Shown: in pieces, positions 1-5,449 of the stretch
Layout of the letters: each line of letters begins with the position of its first letter
How positions within the stretch are numbered: position 1 is the stretch's first letter
Assembly: GCA_937944035.1 (NCBI GenBank)
Contig: CALDZQ010000274.1
Coordinates: forward strand, 1 to 5,449
DNA: 5,449 nt
Reading direction: 5' to 3'
Source: an uncultured Neomegalonema sp.
Lineage (GTDB): Bacteria; Pseudomonadota; Alphaproteobacteria; Rhodobacterales; Rhodobacteraceae
Position numbers and translations under genes: made by a program
Notes under the pieces: generated by a model
Databases searched by the model: none
Seen by the model: only the letters and a program-made list of their open reading frames with translations
Told to the model about the DNA's origin: nothing

Positions 1-64
1 CCGCAATAGGGTGCGTGTCTCCGGTGGTGCAAAGGGCATCGCCAGCACTTTCTTACAGGAGTGA
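1..64 (+). CDS. 3' end of an unidentified upstream gene (partial)
   Basis: The frame read from base 2 is open for 20 codons and ends at a TGA at 62-64. The translated tail is NRVRVSGGAKGIASTFLQE after a first Arg. The frame starting at base 1 is closed by TAG at 7-9; the frame starting at base 3 is also open, so openness alone does not prove the call. The placing supports it: the stop lies two bases before the ATG of the 5-oxoprolinase gene, and the ribosome binding site of that gene sits in the last codons of this one, as in tightly packed operons. The tail is too short to assign a family and I do not recognise it. If real, it is probably co-transcribed with the gene that follows. Confidence 0.45.
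   Translation, partial: RNRVRVSGGAKGIASTFLQE
57..61 (+). promoter_or_regulatory. Shine-Dalgarno site that decides the 5-oxoprolinase start
   Basis: AGGAG lies five bases before the ATG at 67, a normal spacing. An in-frame GTG at 61 would begin at the last base of this motif and have no usable spacing, so the ATG at 67 is the better start. Confidence 0.65.
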
Positions 65-66
65 CC

Positions 67-3000
67 ATGTGGCAGTTTTGGGTTGATCGCGGCGGTACGT
101 TCACAGATCTGGTGGCGCGTTCGCCGCAAGGAGAGCTGAAGACCCATAAGCTGCTGTCGGAGAACCCGGAACAATACAAAGACGCGGCGGTTCAGGGCAT
201 CCGCGACTTACTCGATCTCCGCACAGACGATCCGCTGCCCGAAGCGGCGATTGCGGCTGTCAAAATGGGCACAACCGTCGCTACAAACGCTTTGTTGGAG
301 CGTAAGGGCGACCGGACATTGCTGCTCATCACGCAAGGTTTGGGCGACCTGTTGCGCATCGGTTATCAGGCGCGGCCCCAACTGTTCGATCTCGCGATCA
401 CGCTGCCCGAACTTCTCTACGAGCGCGTGGCGGAAGTGTCCGAGCGGCTCGATGCACAAGGCGCGGTGCTTGATGCGCTTGATGAGGGCACAGCCCGCAC
501 CGCCCTGCAATCGGCCTATGATGACGGCCTGCGCGGCGTCGCGATTGCCTTCATGCACGCCTATCTGAATCCCGCACATGAGCTGCGCGTCGCTGAAATC
601 GCGCGCGGGATCGGTTTCACGCAGGTCTCGACCAGTCACCAGACATCGCCGCTGATAAAGCTGGTCGGGCGCGGGGATACCACCGTTGTTGACGCCTACC
701 TCACCCCCATCCTGCGCCGCTACGTCGAGCAGGTGCGCGATGCGTTGGGCGGACAATCGGCAACGCGGCTGATGTTTATGCAGTCCAATGGCGGCCTGAC
801 CGATGCCTCGCTCTTTCAAGGCAAGGACGCGATTCTGTCCGGGCCGGCGGGCGGTGTGGTTGGCATGGTCAAGACTGCGGCGCTGGCGGGCTATGACAAG
901 ATCATCGGCTTCGACATGGGCGGAACCTCCACCGATGTCTGCCACTACGCCGGTGAGTACGAACGCAGCTTTGAGACGGAAGTAGCAGGCGTCCGGATGC
1001 GCGCGCCGATGATGCATATCCACACCGTTGCGGCGGGCGGCGGCTCGATCCTCAGCTATCGCGATGGCCGCTATCAGGTCGGCCCCGAAAGCGCGGGCGC
1101 AAATCCCGGCCCCGCTTGTTACAGGCGCGGCGGCCCGCTGACCGTCACTGACTGCAACGTCATGCTGGGCAAGCTGAACCCCGATTTCTTTCCTTCTGTC
1201 TTCGGTCCTCATGCGGATCAGCCGCTGGATGCGGAAATCGTCAAACAAAAATTCGTCATCATGGCGGCGGAAATTGCCGAGCAATCCGGCGATGAACCGC
1301 GCAGTCCTGAGGAAATTGCGGAAGGCTTTCTGCGCATCGCCGTTGAGAACATGGCCAACGCGATTAAAAAGATCAGCGTCCAGCGCGGGTATGATGTGAC
1401 GAAATACACGCTCAACTGCTTTGGCGGGGCAGGGGGGCAACACGCTTGCCTTGTCGCCGACGCGCTGGGCATGGAGCGGGTATTCCTGCATCCGTTCGCG
1501 GGCGTCCTCTCGGCCTACGGCATGGGCCTGGCCGACATCCGCGCACTGCGGGAGCGCCAGATCGACCGTCCCGTCGCCGATACGCTGACCCTCGACAAAG
1601 CCATCGCCGAGATGGGCGGGCAGGCATTGGAGGAGGTCGCCTCGCAAGGGATCGACCGCAAAGCAATCACCGTCATCGCCCGCGCCCATCTGCGCTATGA
1701 CGGCTCGCATCAGGCGCTCGAAGTCGCCGCCGGATCGGAAGCGCAAATGATCGCCCGTTTCGAGCAAGCCCATCAGGCCCGCTATGGCTTCACCGCCGGA
1801 AGCCGCGCCCTGACAATCGAAATGCTGACCGTCGAGGCCATCGGTACGGCCGATAAAATTTCCGATACACGTCGTGAGGAAAGTGCCGGGCCAGCCAAAC
1901 CTGTGTCCCACGTCTCGGTCCGCTCCGCAGGCATCCGCGCCGATACCGCCCTCTATGACCGCGATCAAATGGCCCCGGGCCAAAGCGTCGACGGCCCCGC
2001 TATCATCACCGAACGCACAGGCACGAACGTCGTCGAGTCCGGCTGGCGCGCGACGGTGAATGCCTACGGCCACCTGATCCTCGACCGTGTCGTCCCGTTG
2101 GAGCGGATGGAGGCGGTCGGCACAAGCGCTGATCCGGTCATGCTGGAGGTATTCAACAACCTCTTCATGTCCATCGCGGAACAGATGGGCGCAACGCTGG
2201 AGAACACCGCATATTCTGTGAACATCAAGGAGCGGCTCGATTTCTCCTGCGCCCTCTTTGATGCCACGGGTGATCTGGTCGCCAATGCCCCGCATGTCCC
2301 TGTCCATCTCGGCTCTATGGCCGAAAGCGTTCGCAAGGTGATCGAGCTTAATCCGGGAATGCGCAAAGGCGACGCTTTCATGCTCAACGCCCCGTTCAAC
2401 GGCGGTACGCACCTGCCCGATGTGACGGTCATTACCCCCGTATTCGATGAGCCGGGCGAGAGCGTCCTCTTCTTCGTCGGCTCACGCGGCCACCACGCTG
2501 ATATAGGCGGCCGCACGCCGGGGTCAGGTCCGCCGGACAGCAAGCATATCGAGGACGAAGGCGTCGTGATCGACAATTTCCTGCTCGTCGAGCAAGGCGT
2601 CCTGCGCGAGCAACCGACCCGCGCGCTTCTCGCATCGGGCAAATACCCGTGCCGCAATATCGATCAGAACATGGCCGATCTCGAAGCCCAAATCGCCTCC
2701 AATGCAACAGGCGTGCGCGAAGTCGGCCGCATGATCGGAACCTTCGGTCTTGAAACCGTTCAAGCCTACATGCGCCACGTCCAAGACAACGCCGAAGCCT
2801 CCGTCCGCCGGGTCATCGAAGCGTTGGGCGAGGGCGAGTACACCTACCCGATGGACATCGGCTCCCAGATCAAAGTCGCCATCCGCGTGGACCGCGAGGC
2901 GCGTTCGGCAGTGATCGATTTCACCGGAACCTCAGCACAGCAGGAGGGTAACTACAACGCGCCCTTGGCTGTTTGCCATGCCGTCGTCCTCTACGTCTTC

Positions 3001-3654
3001 AGAACGCTGGTCGGCGCGAGCATCCCTCTCAATCAGGGTTGCCTGAAACCGATCCGGATCATCGCCCCCGAAGGCAGCATGATCAACGCCCGGTATCCGG
3101 CGGCGGTGATCGCGGGCAACACCGAGGTCAGCCAAGCCATGTGCAACTGCCTTTACGGCGCGCTGAAAGTGATCGCCTGTTCCCAAGCGACGATGAACAA
3201 CTTCATCTGGGGGAACGATACCTATCAGAACTACGAAACCATCTGCGGCGGCACGGGCGCAGGGCCGGGATTTGACGGCACAAGCACCGTGCAATCACAC
3301 ATGACCAATACACGGATGACCGACCCCGAAGTGCTGGAGCAACGCTTCCCCGTCCGCGTCGAGGAATTCGCCATCCGTCACGGCTCCGGCGGCAAGGGCA
3401 AGTGGACGGGCGGTGATGGTGTGATCCGGCGGCTGCGCTTCCTTGAGGAGATGACCGCAACCGTCCTGTGCTCCCACCGCAAAGTCCCGCCCTTCGGCGT
3501 CGATGGCGGTGAGCCGGGTGCGTGTGGTGTGGATCGTGTCGAGCGGGCCGATGGAACCGTTGATATGCTCAAAGGCAATGACGAGGCGACTGTGAAACCC
3601 GGCGATGTCTTCGCAATGGAAACACCGGGCGGCGGTGGCTGGGGGAAGGCATAA
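67..3654 (+). CDS. oplA: 5-oxoprolinase (ATP-hydrolysing), fused HyuA-HyuB type
   Basis: This 1195-residue cytoplasmic enzyme most likely opens 5-oxo-L-proline (pyroglutamate) to L-glutamate with hydrolysis of ATP, the salvage step of glutathione breakdown. In order: the N-terminal hydantoinase A domain (about 5-200) opens with the phosphate-binding motif DRGGTFTD (7-14) and has MGTTVATNALLERKG from 67. The central HyuA domain (about 200-510) carries a second phosphate loop GFDMGGTSTDV (281-291), HTVAAGGGSIL (319-329), GPESAGANPGPACY (339-352) and FGGAGGQHAC (452-461). A smaller domain follows to about 680. The HyuB domain runs from about 689 to the end, with FNGGTHLPDVTV (from 777), GSRGHHADIGG (805-815) and a terminal PGGGGWG. 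The fusion and the length near 1200 fit bacterial 5-oxoprolinase; N-methylhydantoinase and acetone carboxylase relatives usually split these halves into two genes. Substrate is inferred from family. No truncation or frameshift is seen. Confidence 0.93.
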   Translation: MWQFWVDRGGTFTDLVARSPQGELKTHKLLSENPEQYKDAAVQGIRDLLDLRTDDPLPEAAIAAVKMGTTVATNALLERKGDRTLLLITQGLGDLLRIGYQARPQLFDLAITLPELLYERVAEVSERLDAQGAVLDALDEGTARTALQSAYDDGLRGVAIAFMHAYLNPAHELRVAEIARGIGFTQVSTSHQTSPLIKLVGRGDTTVVDAYLTPILRRYVEQVRDALGGQSATRLMFMQSNGGLTDASLFQGKDAILSGPAGGVVGMVKTAALAGYDKIIGFDMGGTSTDVCHYAGEYERSFETEVAGVRMRAPMMHIHTVAAGGGSILSYRDGRYQVGPESAGANPGPACYRRGGPLTVTDCNVMLGKLNPDFFPSVFGPHADQPLDAEIVKQKFVIMAAEIAEQSGDEPRSPEEIAEGFLRIAVENMANAIKKISVQRGYDVTKYTLNCFGGAGGQHACLVADALGMERVFLHPFAGVLSAYGMGLADIRALRERQIDRPVADTLTLDKAIAEMGGQALEEVASQGIDRKAITVIARAHLRYDGSHQALEVAAGSEAQMIARFEQAHQARYGFTAGSRALTIEMLTVEAIGTADKISDTRREESAGPAKPVSHVSVRSAGIRADTALYDRDQMAPGQSVDGPAIITERTGTNVVESGWRATVNAYGHLILDRVVPLERMEAVGTSADPVMLEVFNNLFMSIAEQMGATLENTAYSVNIKERLDFSCALFDATGDLVANAPHVPVHLGSMAESVRKVIELNPGMRKGDAFMLNAPFNGGTHLPDVTVITPVFDEPGESVLFFVGSRGHHADIGGRTPGSGPPDSKHIEDEGVVIDNFLLVEQGVLREQPTRALLASGKYPCRNIDQNMADLEAQIASNATGVREVGRMIGTFGLETVQAYMRHVQDNAEASVRRVIEALGEGEYTYPMDIGSQIKVAIRVDREARSAVIDFTGTSAQQEGNYNAPLAVCHAVVLYVFRTLVGASIPLNQGCLKPIRIIAPEGSMINARYPAAVIAGNTEVSQAMCNCLYGALKVIACSQATMNNFIWGNDTYQNYETICGGTGAGPGFDGTSTVQSHMTNTRMTDPEVLEQRFPVRVEEFAIRHGSGGKGKWTGGDGVIRRLRFLEEMTATVLCSHRKVPPFGVDGGEPGACGVDRVERADGTVDMLKGNDEATVKPGDVFAMETPGGGGWGKA

Positions 3655-3683
3655 TGGCGGCTATCGGGAGCGCCTCTGTATGA
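3654..3683 (+). other. nine-codon mini-ORF bridging two genes (possible leader peptide)
   Basis: The last A of the 5-oxoprolinase TAA is also the first base of an ATG (TAATG at 3652-3656). That ATG opens a frame reading MAAIGSASV, whose TGA at 3681-3683 overlaps the ATG of the next gene as ATGA (3680-3683). The ORF therefore touches both neighbours in ways typical of translational coupling. It has no hydrophobic, regulatory-amino-acid or other peptide signature, and ten codons can arise by chance. It may only let terminating ribosomes reach the next start. Confidence 0.2.
3666..3670 (+). promoter_or_regulatory. Shine-Dalgarno site of the His/Asp-rich membrane protein
   Basis: GGGAG lies nine bases before the ATG at 3680. 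The frame stays open upstream to 3605, inside the 5-oxoprolinase gene, but this motif and the protein start MNTPAH, which I remember from similar proteins, favour 3680. Confidence 0.5.
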
Positions 3684-4252
3684 ACACCCCCGCCCACGTC
3701 CTCGTCGCCGCTGCTGCGCTTGCAAAACCTGATGCGCCCAGGCGTAACATCGTCATGGTACTGGGATCACTGATCCCGGACGCGCTGATCTTCTGGATGG
3801 TGTTCTGGGAGGGAACCATCAACGGCCGCAGCGCGCGGGTCATTTTCGACGAACTGTATTTCTCGGATTTCTGGCAGCGCTTCTTCGCCATCCCTAACTC
3901 GATCCCGCTTTATATCGCCGGGATTGCGCTGGGCTTGTGGCTGCGCATCGAATTGCTATGGGTGTTCTGCGGGGCCGCATTGTTGCATGTGCTGGGTGAT
4001 TTGCCTCTGCACCATGATGATGGCCACTCTCATTTCTGGCCCTTCACCATGTGGAAATTCGAAAGCCCCGTCAGTTATTGGGATCCGGGCCATCACGGTA
4101 ATCTGGTGGGCGCGCTGGAGATCACACTTTGCCTCGCCCTTGCAGCCTTGCTTTGGCGTCGCTTCAAGGGACCGATCGGTCGGGCATTAATCCTCGGCGT
4201 CATGGCGATGGAATTGCTGCCCGTGATAGGGTGGATACTGTTCTTCCAATGA
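3680..4252 (+). CDS. small integral membrane protein with His/Asp clusters (YdjM-like, putative metal-dependent hydrolase)
   Basis: The protein has 190 residues and about five hydrophobic segments (near 24-43, 72-88, 91-108, 141-159 and 168-189), so it should sit in the inner membrane. Polar residues that could bind metal are spaced along it: His6 in NTPAH, Asp34 in GSLIPD, His103 and Asp107 in LLHVLGD, a dense block HHDDGHSHFWP (111-121), and SYWDPGHHG (132-140). This pattern recalls the LexA-binding inner-membrane putative hydrolase family (YdjM, PF04307). From memory, similar alphaproteobacterial proteins are often labelled cobalamin biosynthesis protein CobQ; nothing here resembles the soluble CobQ amidotransferase, and I would not use that name. 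The gene follows the 5-oxoprolinase gene by 25 bases and its stop overlaps the vanZ start, so co-transcription is likely. Substrate and reaction are unknown; the hydrolase idea is inference from the residue pattern. Confidence 0.8.
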   Translation: MNTPAHVLVAAAALAKPDAPRRNIVMVLGSLIPDALIFWMVFWEGTINGRSARVIFDELYFSDFWQRFFAIPNSIPLYIAGIALGLWLRIELLWVFCGAALLHVLGDLPLHHDDGHSHFWPFTMWKFESPVSYWDPGHHGNLVGALEITLCLALAALLWRRFKGPIGRALILGVMAMELLPVIGWILFFQ

Positions 4253-4602
4253 CTTTACGCACCCTTTCCCGCTTCGCCTTCGCAGTTGCGCTTCTTGTGC
4301 TGGTCGCGGGCAGCGTTGTCTCCGAAAAGCAAATCGGCTTTTCCGTCAGAGGCTACGACAAGATCGTTCACTTCGCCGGATATTTCGCGCTCGCGATCCT
4401 CGGCGCGCTTGGCTGGCCCAAGCGGCGTATCTTTTTTCTGCTCGCGCTTCCTTTGCTCGGCGTGGTGCTGGAGGCGATGCAGACACTCACGCCGGATCGG
4501 CAGTTCAGTTGGCAGGATGCGTTCGCGAATGCCGCAGGGATCGGCCTTGGCGTGGCCTTCTCCGTATGGTTCACACGCGCGTTGGAACGGAAAGCTCGAT
4601 GA
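4249..4602 (+). CDS. VanZ-family membrane protein
   Basis: This 117-residue protein has about four hydrophobic segments (near 9-25, 39-55, 61-75 and 91-109), a typical short VanZ-like protein. The family signature is clear: DKIVHFAGYF (37-46), with the conserved Asp and His before the second segment, Glu75 and Gln78 in VLEAMQ, then a short loop with Pro82 and Arg84 and DAFANAAGIGLG (90-101). VanZ itself gives low-level teicoplanin resistance in enterococci, but most chromosomal VanZ-like proteins have no known role, and nothing here suggests a resistance cluster. The ATG overlaps the stop of the preceding gene as ATGA. The nearest purine-rich stretch (GGTGGA, 4230-4235) is 13 bases away, so translation probably depends on coupling. 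The 3' end overlaps the convergent VOC gene by 32 bases, leaving no room for a terminator between them. Confidence 0.88.
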   Translation: MTLRTLSRFAFAVALLVLVAGSVVSEKQIGFSVRGYDKIVHFAGYFALAILGALGWPKRRIFFLLALPLLGVVLEAMQTLTPDRQFSWQDAFANAAGIGLGVAFSVWFTRALERKAR

Positions 4603-4954
4603 GGTTGGCATCGGGATCGCGGATATAGAGCGAGCGGATCGGTCCCGTGGCCCCGGTCCGCGCTATCGGGCCTTGCTCAATTCTCACTCCCGCAGCGCCC
4701 AACCGCTCTTGCGCCTCTGCAAGGGAGGTCGAGATCAGGAAACACAAATCCCCCGATCCGGGCGTTGGCTTTGCTGATTTCGGTTCAAACTCACGCCCCG
4801 CCTCGTGCAGATTGATCTTCTGCACCCCAAAGACCAGCGCCTTACGCCCTTCGCCGAAAGTCTCAACGCTCATGCCGAGGATGCGTGTGTAAAAATCAAT
4901 CGTGCTGTCAATGTCTGCGACGGTCAGGACGAGATGATCGAGAGAGGCAATCAT
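4571..4954 (-). CDS. VOC-family protein (glyoxalase / dioxygenase fold), GLOD5-like
   Basis: The 127-residue protein is one complete vicinal oxygen chelate module of two beta-alpha-beta-beta-beta halves. The first half opens with LDHLVLTVADIDSTIDFYTR (5-24), with candidate metal ligand His7, and has INLHE (47-51) with His50. The second half has GDLCFLIS (68-75), then the stretch 99-122, including RTGATGPI and RDPDANLIEL with candidate ligand Glu120. The RTGA.GPI and DPD.NLIE pattern matches the group annotated as glyoxalase domain-containing protein 5 or VOC virulence protein. Members of this fold act on many small molecules through a bound divalent metal, so the substrate cannot be read from sequence; it is probably soluble and dimeric. 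The start at 4954 is backed by a GGAG five bases upstream. It is transcribed toward vanZ and away from the DUF2794 gene, so it is likely an independent transcript. Confidence 0.9.
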   Translation of the reverse strand: MIASLDHLVLTVADIDSTIDFYTRILGMSVETFGEGRKALVFGVQKINLHEAGREFEPKSAKPTPGSGDLCFLISTSLAEAQERLGAAGVRIEQGPIARTGATGPIRSLYIRDPDANLIELSVPTRV

Positions 4955-4959
4955 AGTCG

Positions 4960-4963
4960 CTCC
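4960..4963 (-). promoter_or_regulatory. Shine-Dalgarno site of the VOC gene
   Basis: Read on the minus strand this is GGAG, five bases before the ATG at 4954. It supports that ATG as the start. Confidence 0.5.
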
Positions 4964-5005
4964 GGTTGATTGTATGTCGGGTACAGCATCAATTAACCCA
5001 AAAAA

Positions 5006-5036
5006 ATTTTACTGTTGCACATTTTTCGTCGTTCAA
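5006..5036 (-). promoter_or_regulatory. candidate sigma-70-type promoter for the VOC gene
   Basis: On the minus strand TTGAAC (5031-5036; 4 of 6 to TTGACA) and TAAAAT (5006-5011; 5 of 6 to TATAAT) are separated by 19 bases, slightly longer than the ideal 17. It would give an untranslated leader of roughly 45 bases. A second -10-like hexamer, TACAAT at 4969-4974, has no good -35 partner. Assigned by eye only. Confidence 0.25.
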
Positions 5037-5056
5037 ACACTTGCCAAAGCTTAAAC
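5031..5056. repeat. imperfect inverted repeat in the divergent promoter region
   Basis: GTTCAAAC (5031-5038) and GCTTAAAC (5049-5056) match in inverted orientation at 6 of 8 positions, with a 10-base spacer. The size and place would suit a dimeric regulator acting on either divergent gene. A smaller inverted repeat, AAAC-GGC-GTTT (5053-5063), overlaps its right arm. In A+T-rich DNA such matches are common by chance. Confidence 0.2.
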
Positions 5057-5075
5057 GGCGTTTCAGTATATTCTG

Positions 5076-5435
5076 ATGAATGGTGACAGCAACGTCTTAC
5101 CCTTTCCAAAGACGAAAAAACGCAACGAGACAGAAATCGTCTCGTTCGACCGGAGAGAGTTAGGGTTCATCCTTTCAAAATACGGTCAACTCGTAGCAGC
5201 CGGTGAGTGGCGCGACTATACGCTGAACATGTCGCATGACTGCGCTGTTTTCTCGATTTTCCGCCGTACAGGCGAAACTCCGGCCTATCGGATCGAAAAG
5301 CGCCCCAAAAATGGCTCCAAGCAAGGCCAATTCGCCATTATCGGAAATGATGGCCGTATTCTAAAACGCGGACATGATTTGAAGCTTGCATTGCGTGTAT
5401 TTGACCGCAAACTGATCCGCCTGACCAAAGGATAG
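5076..5435 (+). CDS. DUF2794 family protein
   Basis: This 119-residue, probably soluble protein of unknown function belongs to the DUF2794 family (PF10984), which I know from Alphaproteobacteria. A short basic N-terminal tail (KTKKR at 12-16) precedes the conserved core: FDRRELGFILSKYG (24-37), VAAGEWRDY (40-48), AVFSIFRR (57-64), YRIEKRPK (71-78), QG (83-84) and ILKRGHDL (95-102). The length is usual and the ORF complete. TAA at 5052-5054 closes the frame upstream and the ATG at 5076 is the first start, yet no Shine-Dalgarno motif precedes it. A direct count over 5101-5400 gives about 50% G+C, clearly below the 5-oxoprolinase gene; a family this widespread makes recent transfer unlikely, so weak codon bias or lower expression is an easier explanation. 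It is monocistronic as far as the window shows, and no terminator is visible in the last 14 bases. Confidence 0.9.
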   Translation: MNGDSNVLPFPKTKKRNETEIVSFDRRELGFILSKYGQLVAAGEWRDYTLNMSHDCAVFSIFRRTGETPAYRIEKRPKNGSKQGQFAIIGNDGRILKRGHDLKLALRVFDRKLIRLTKG

Positions 5436-5449
5436 TTTGTAACAATATC

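Larger units (their letters stand above)
4955..5075. other. divergent A+T-rich intergenic region
   Basis: These 121 bases lie between the divergent VOC and DUF2794 genes and must hold at least part of the promoters of both. The block 4981-5040 has 20 G or C in 60 bases by direct count, against roughly 63-70% in sample blocks of the 5-oxoprolinase gene. It contains A7 followed by T4 (AAAATTTT at 5003-5010). I see no tRNA, no strong hairpin with a U-run and no small ORF of note. Confidence 0.7.

Noticed and set aside
61..66. GTG at 61 as the start of 5-oxoprolinase
   Set aside because: The AGGAG motif at 57-61 overlaps it, leaving no spacing, whereas the ATG at 67 has five bases of spacing and is directly followed by the conserved N-terminus.
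208..2412. 734-residue minus-strand ORF as a real gene
   Set aside because: It is codon-aligned opposite a well-recognised 5-oxoprolinase gene, is rich in Arg, His, Asp and Gly as expected from reverse-complemented codons, shows no family motif, and its openness follows from the absence of TTA, CTA and TCA codons in the sense gene.
2064..2657. 197-residue minus-strand ORF
   Set aside because: It lies wholly inside the HyuB part of the 5-oxoprolinase gene, with Arg- and Ser-rich low-information sequence and no recognisable domain.
3378..3725. 115-residue minus-strand ORF across the 5-oxoprolinase/membrane-protein junction
   Set aside because: Pro-, Ser- and Arg-rich shadow sequence antisense to two supported genes.
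3680..4252. Annotation as cobalamin biosynthesis protein CobQ
   Set aside because: The protein is a short multi-pass membrane protein without the nucleotide-binding or glutamine amidotransferase features of CobQ, and no cobalamin gene or riboswitch is visible in the window.
4286..4777. 163-residue plus-strand ORF across vanZ and the VOC gene
   Set aside because: It is out of frame with vanZ and antisense to the VOC gene, both of which carry clear family motifs; its own sequence is Arg/Ser-rich without a motif.
4249..4954. VanZ plus VOC proteins as an antibiotic-resistance module
   Set aside because: Although named after teicoplanin and bleomycin resistance proteins, both families are mostly housekeeping or of unknown role; the genes are convergent, and no other resistance or mobile-element genes are present.

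Overview
The window looks like a piece of an alphaproteobacterial chromosome. Three things suggest this: direct counts of 60-base blocks in the large gene give about 63-70% G+C; the last gene is a DUF2794 protein, a family I know only from Alphaproteobacteria; and the small His/Asp-rich membrane protein resembles ones I remember from Rhodobacteraceae-like genomes. I cannot name the genus. I see no mobile element, CRISPR array, rRNA or tRNA.

Layout. Bases 1-64 hold the last 20 codons of an unidentified upstream gene. Two bases later begins the dominant gene (67-3654), a one-chain 5-oxoprolinase with a HyuA-type ATP-binding half and a HyuB-type half. After 25 bases comes a small integral membrane protein with metal-ligand-like His/Asp clusters (3680-4252). 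It overlaps by ATGA the start of a VanZ-family membrane protein (4249-4602). These four plus-strand genes are packed like an operon: gaps of 2 and 25 bases, then a 4-base overlap. On the minus strand, a VOC (glyoxalase-fold) gene (4571-4954) converges on vanZ, and their 3' ends overlap by 32 bp. A 121-bp A+T-rich intergenic stretch (4955-5075) separates it from a divergently transcribed DUF2794 gene (5076-5435), which is noticeably less G+C-rich (about 50%).

How the genes may work together. 5-oxoprolinase returns 5-oxoproline to glutamate using ATP, so it belongs to glutathione or pyroglutamate salvage. The two membrane proteins have no obvious chemical link to that and may simply share a transcript. 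The VOC protein and the DUF2794 protein look like independent single genes. I find no clear new system here. The most interesting points are the His/Asp-rich membrane protein, the nine-codon mini-ORF that overlaps both of its neighbours, and the convergent overlap of vanZ with the VOC gene.
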